Positions 59,755 to 64,000 of a stretch of 64,000 nt of DNA are shown here, piece by piece. Position 1 is the first letter of the stretch, and each line of letters begins with the position of its first letter. A program made the translations under genes and the position numbers. Below the pieces are notes generated by a model, which ran no database searches, was not told the origin of the DNA, and saw nothing but the letters and a program-made list of their open reading frames with translations. The DNA comes from Brevundimonas bullata (GTDB lineage: Bacteria > Pseudomonadota > Alphaproteobacteria > Caulobacterales > Caulobacteraceae), in assembly GCF_003350205.1 (NCBI RefSeq), contig NZ_QLLC01000008.1, forward strand, positions 59,278 through 123,277. Direction: 5' to 3'.

Positions 59755-60666
59755 TCAGCGCAGGAAGCGCTCGACCGCCGCCTGGAAGCGGCGCGGCTGG
59801 TCGATCATGACCATGTGCTCGGCGCCCTCGATGCGCTCGAAGGCGGCCGGCGTCCGCAGCGAGCGATAGCTTGCCCGGAACAGGGCGTCGATCTGGCTGC
59901 GCGGGCTGCGGTCGTCGGCGCTCCAGCCATAGACCACGGTGACAGGGGCGGTGATCGCGGGCAATCGCGCCCGCAAGTCCACCGTCATCACCTCATACAG
60001 CCCCTGGGCCAGGGTCCGCCGGTCTCCGCCCTGCCAGCCCAGGGTGCTGAACAGGCTGTCGGCCGCGCCGCCCATGTCCGCTCCCATGGCCCCGGCCTGG
60101 GTCTTCAGCGCCTCGTCGCCGAACAGCAGAAGCCCCTGATAGGCCAGCCGCGCCAGGGGCTCGACATCCCCCGCCGTCGCCCCAGAACTGATCAGCGACG
60201 GGAAGAAGGGCGAGGCGTCCACCACCATGACCCGACCGACGCGCGGCCCGGCGTCGGCGGCGACCCGCAGGGCGATCTGCCCGCCCATGGAATGGCCGAT
60301 CACGGCCGGCCGCTCCAGCCCCTGCTCGGCGATATAGCGCCGGATCTCCGCCGCCGCCGGGGCGCCGATCAGGCCCTCGCCATTGCCGCCCGCCGACACG
60401 TCGCCGAACCCGCGCACCGTCACCAGATGCACCCGATAGCGCCCCTCCAGCGCCTGGGCCGTGCGCGCCCACACCGCCGAGGTCGAGGCCAGACCGGGGA
60501 TCAGGATCACATCCGCCCCCTCGCCCCGCGCCTCGACCACGATCCGGTCCGACGCGAACCCCCTGGCCGACGTGGCCGCAGACGCGGCTCCCCCGACCCC
60601 CATGCCCCCCAGGGTCGAGGCCGACAGGACGAAGGCAAGCGCGAGCATCTTCAGGAAACGGGTCAT
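59755..60666 (-). CDS. Exported alpha/beta-fold hydrolase
   Basis: A 303-residue serine hydrolase with a signal peptide (MTRFLKMLALAFVLSASTLG, cut near ASA-A). VILIPGLASTSAVWARTAQA is the oxyanion loop region and VIGHSMGGQIALRVAADA the nucleophile elbow (Ser near 125). VYGWSADDRSPRSQIDALF gives the acid and IEGAEHMVMIDQPRRFQAAV the His. The pattern fits the haloalkane-dehalogenase/esterase-like superfamily; substrate unknown. It converges with the S41 gene (four bases apart) and is divergent from the next small gene. Confidence 0.85.
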   Translation of the reverse strand: MTRFLKMLALAFVLSASTLGGMGVGGAASAATSARGFASDRIVVEARGEGADVILIPGLASTSAVWARTAQALEGRYRVHLVTVRGFGDVSAGGNGEGLIGAPAAAEIRRYIAEQGLERPAVIGHSMGGQIALRVAADAGPRVGRVMVVDASPFFPSLISSGATAGDVEPLARLAYQGLLLFGDEALKTQAGAMGADMGGAADSLFSTLGWQGGDRRTLAQGLYEVMTVDLRARLPAITAPVTVVYGWSADDRSPRSQIDALFRASYRSLRTPAAFERIEGAEHMVMIDQPRRFQAAVERFLR

Positions 60667-60768
60667 GGCGCAAACCTGGGTGCAGATCGTGGCGATTCAT
60701 CGGCGCATCTGCCCAGTTGAAAAATCGGCGCGCCGGGTGTGAACTCCCCTCATCCTGGGGAGGAAATC

Positions 60769-61212
60769 ATGAAGATGTTCATCACGGCGTCGGTCGCCCT
60801 GGCTGCAGCGAGCCTGGCCTTCAGCGTCTCGGCCGAAGAATGGAGTTCGGTCTCCAGCAGCGCTCGCGTCGTCTATCTCGCGGATCTGTCCAGCATCGCC
60901 ACGGTCGGCGACGACACCACGATCAGGGTCGCGCGCATCCCCCTGCCCGCAACCGCAGGCGATTACACGCACAAGATCAATGAGTACGCTTTCCGCTGCG
61001 CCGCCAATCAGGCCCGCATCGTCCTGGAAGTCGAGTACGGGTCCAGCGGCGCCGAAGAGGCCCGTTACCCCGATCCAGAGGCCGAATGGGACCGCCCCTC
61101 AGCCAACAGCCTCGGCGCCTATATCAAGAGCATCGCCTGCGACAACCAGCGCTCCACCGCCCCCAGCAGCCCATCCATCAAGGCCTTCATCGACAGCCAG
61201 CACGGCGGCTGA
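60769..61212 (+). CDS. Small exported protein (surface-adhesin E-like)
   Basis: A 147-residue protein with a signal peptide (MKMFITASVALAAASLAFSV, cut after VSA). The mature part has EEWSSVSSSARVVYLADLSS, then GDDTTIRVARIPLPAT, KINEYAFRCAANQARIVLEV and IKSIACDNQ. One Cys pair may form a disulfide. The strand pattern and the Tyr-x-Cys block resemble the adhesin-E-like (Adhesin_E) family, but I am not certain. ATG 60769 follows GGGGAGGAAA, a strong ribosome site. It ends 26 bases from the convergent gyrB. Confidence 0.7.
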   Translation: MKMFITASVALAAASLAFSVSAEEWSSVSSSARVVYLADLSSIATVGDDTTIRVARIPLPATAGDYTHKINEYAFRCAANQARIVLEVEYGSSGAEEARYPDPEAEWDRPSANSLGAYIKSIACDNQRSTAPSSPSIKAFIDSQHGG

Positions 61213-61238
61213 CCGCCGTGCGTTACGCCTGACCGCCG

Positions 61239-63940
<2,702 letters not shown>

Positions 63941-64000
63941 TCAGACGGGTTGCAGGGCGGCCCAGCGGCGCAGGTTGAAGGCCATGGCGACCATCAGCAT
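63941..64000 (-). mobile_element. Transposase C-terminal fragment, cut by the window edge
   Basis: The last 20 codons of an open frame entering from the right: LMVAMAFNLRRWAALQPV then TGA. An L-M-x-x-A-x-N-L-R-R-W tail is typical of IS5/IS1182-type DDE transposases, which end in an alpha-helix just like this. Whether the gene is intact lies outside the window. It is transcribed toward gyrB in the same direction. Confidence 0.6.

Overview
The window is a dense, GC-rich bacterial chromosome segment with about 61 complete protein genes, one gene cut off at the right edge, and no rRNA, tRNA or CRISPR array that I can recognise. Gene content and order point to an alphaproteobacterium of the Caulobacteraceae, most like Brevundimonas: a pilA-cpaABCDEF-tadB-tadC pilus locus, AddAB in place of RecBCD, an AccD without its zinc ribbon, a COQ4-type quinone protein and adjacent amgK-murU. 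The genus is inferred from content, not from a search.

Layout. 1-5.3 kb: mixed housekeeping genes (MFS carrier, cupin, dapE, exported hydroxyisourate hydrolase, RidA, a 47-residue membrane protein, a 2Fe-2S protein, a START-like protein). 5.3-16.5 kb: a full Tad/Cpa type IVc pilus locus. The leftward arm runs pilA, prepilin peptidase, CpaB, secretin CpaC, lipoprotein CpaD, CpaE, ATPase CpaF, TadB, TadC. The rightward arm carries a free-standing secretin N-domain protein and two TadE-like pseudopilins. 16.5-25.4 kb: pabB, a tyrosine phosphatase, a small regulator/membrane-protein pair behind a perfect palindromic operator, AMP nucleosidase, hydrolases and an S9 peptidase. 25.5-35.8 kb: a rightward run of acyltransferase, tsaE, amgK, murU, addB, addA and trxA, linking tRNA modification, cell-wall recycling and recombination repair. 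36-43.7 kb: a tightly overlapping leftward lipid operon, fadE-fabG-maoC-thiolase-fadD. 43.8-48.3 kb: DUF2147, COQ4, a TetR regulator, a FadH-like dienoyl-CoA reductase behind a perfect palindrome, and an NTF2-like protein. 48.4-54.2 kb: a leftward trpF-trpB-(two exported paralogues)-trpA-accD-folC run. 54.4-61.2 kb: rRNA modification genes, recQ, an S41 peptidase, a hydrolase and an adhesin-E-like protein. 61.2-64 kb: gyrB, then the last 19 codons of a transposase entering from the right.

How genes work together. Stop/start overlaps of the ATGA, GTGA or TGATG type are frequent and suggest translational coupling, above all across the lipid operon, addB-addA, DUF2147/coq4 and trpA with its neighbours. 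The lipid operon pairs an (R)-hydratase-type MaoC with a FabG-type reductase and has no FadB, so the whole fatty acyl cycle may run through (R)-3-hydroxyacyl-CoA. amgK and murU together convert recycled N-acetylmuramate to UDP-MurNAc.

Non-coding structure is rich. There are two families of intergenic palindromic repeats (starting GTCATCCCGG, and CCTCCCCAT hairpins), one 25-bp perfect inverted repeat, and a pair of 40-nt hairpins before trxA whose differences are mostly compensatory. There are also two perfect operator-like palindromes and CtrA-like TTAA motifs at the pilus promoters. No wholly new defence or metabolic system is evident. The best candidates for undescribed biology are the paired hairpins, the paralogue pair inside the trp operon, and the FadB-less lipid operon.
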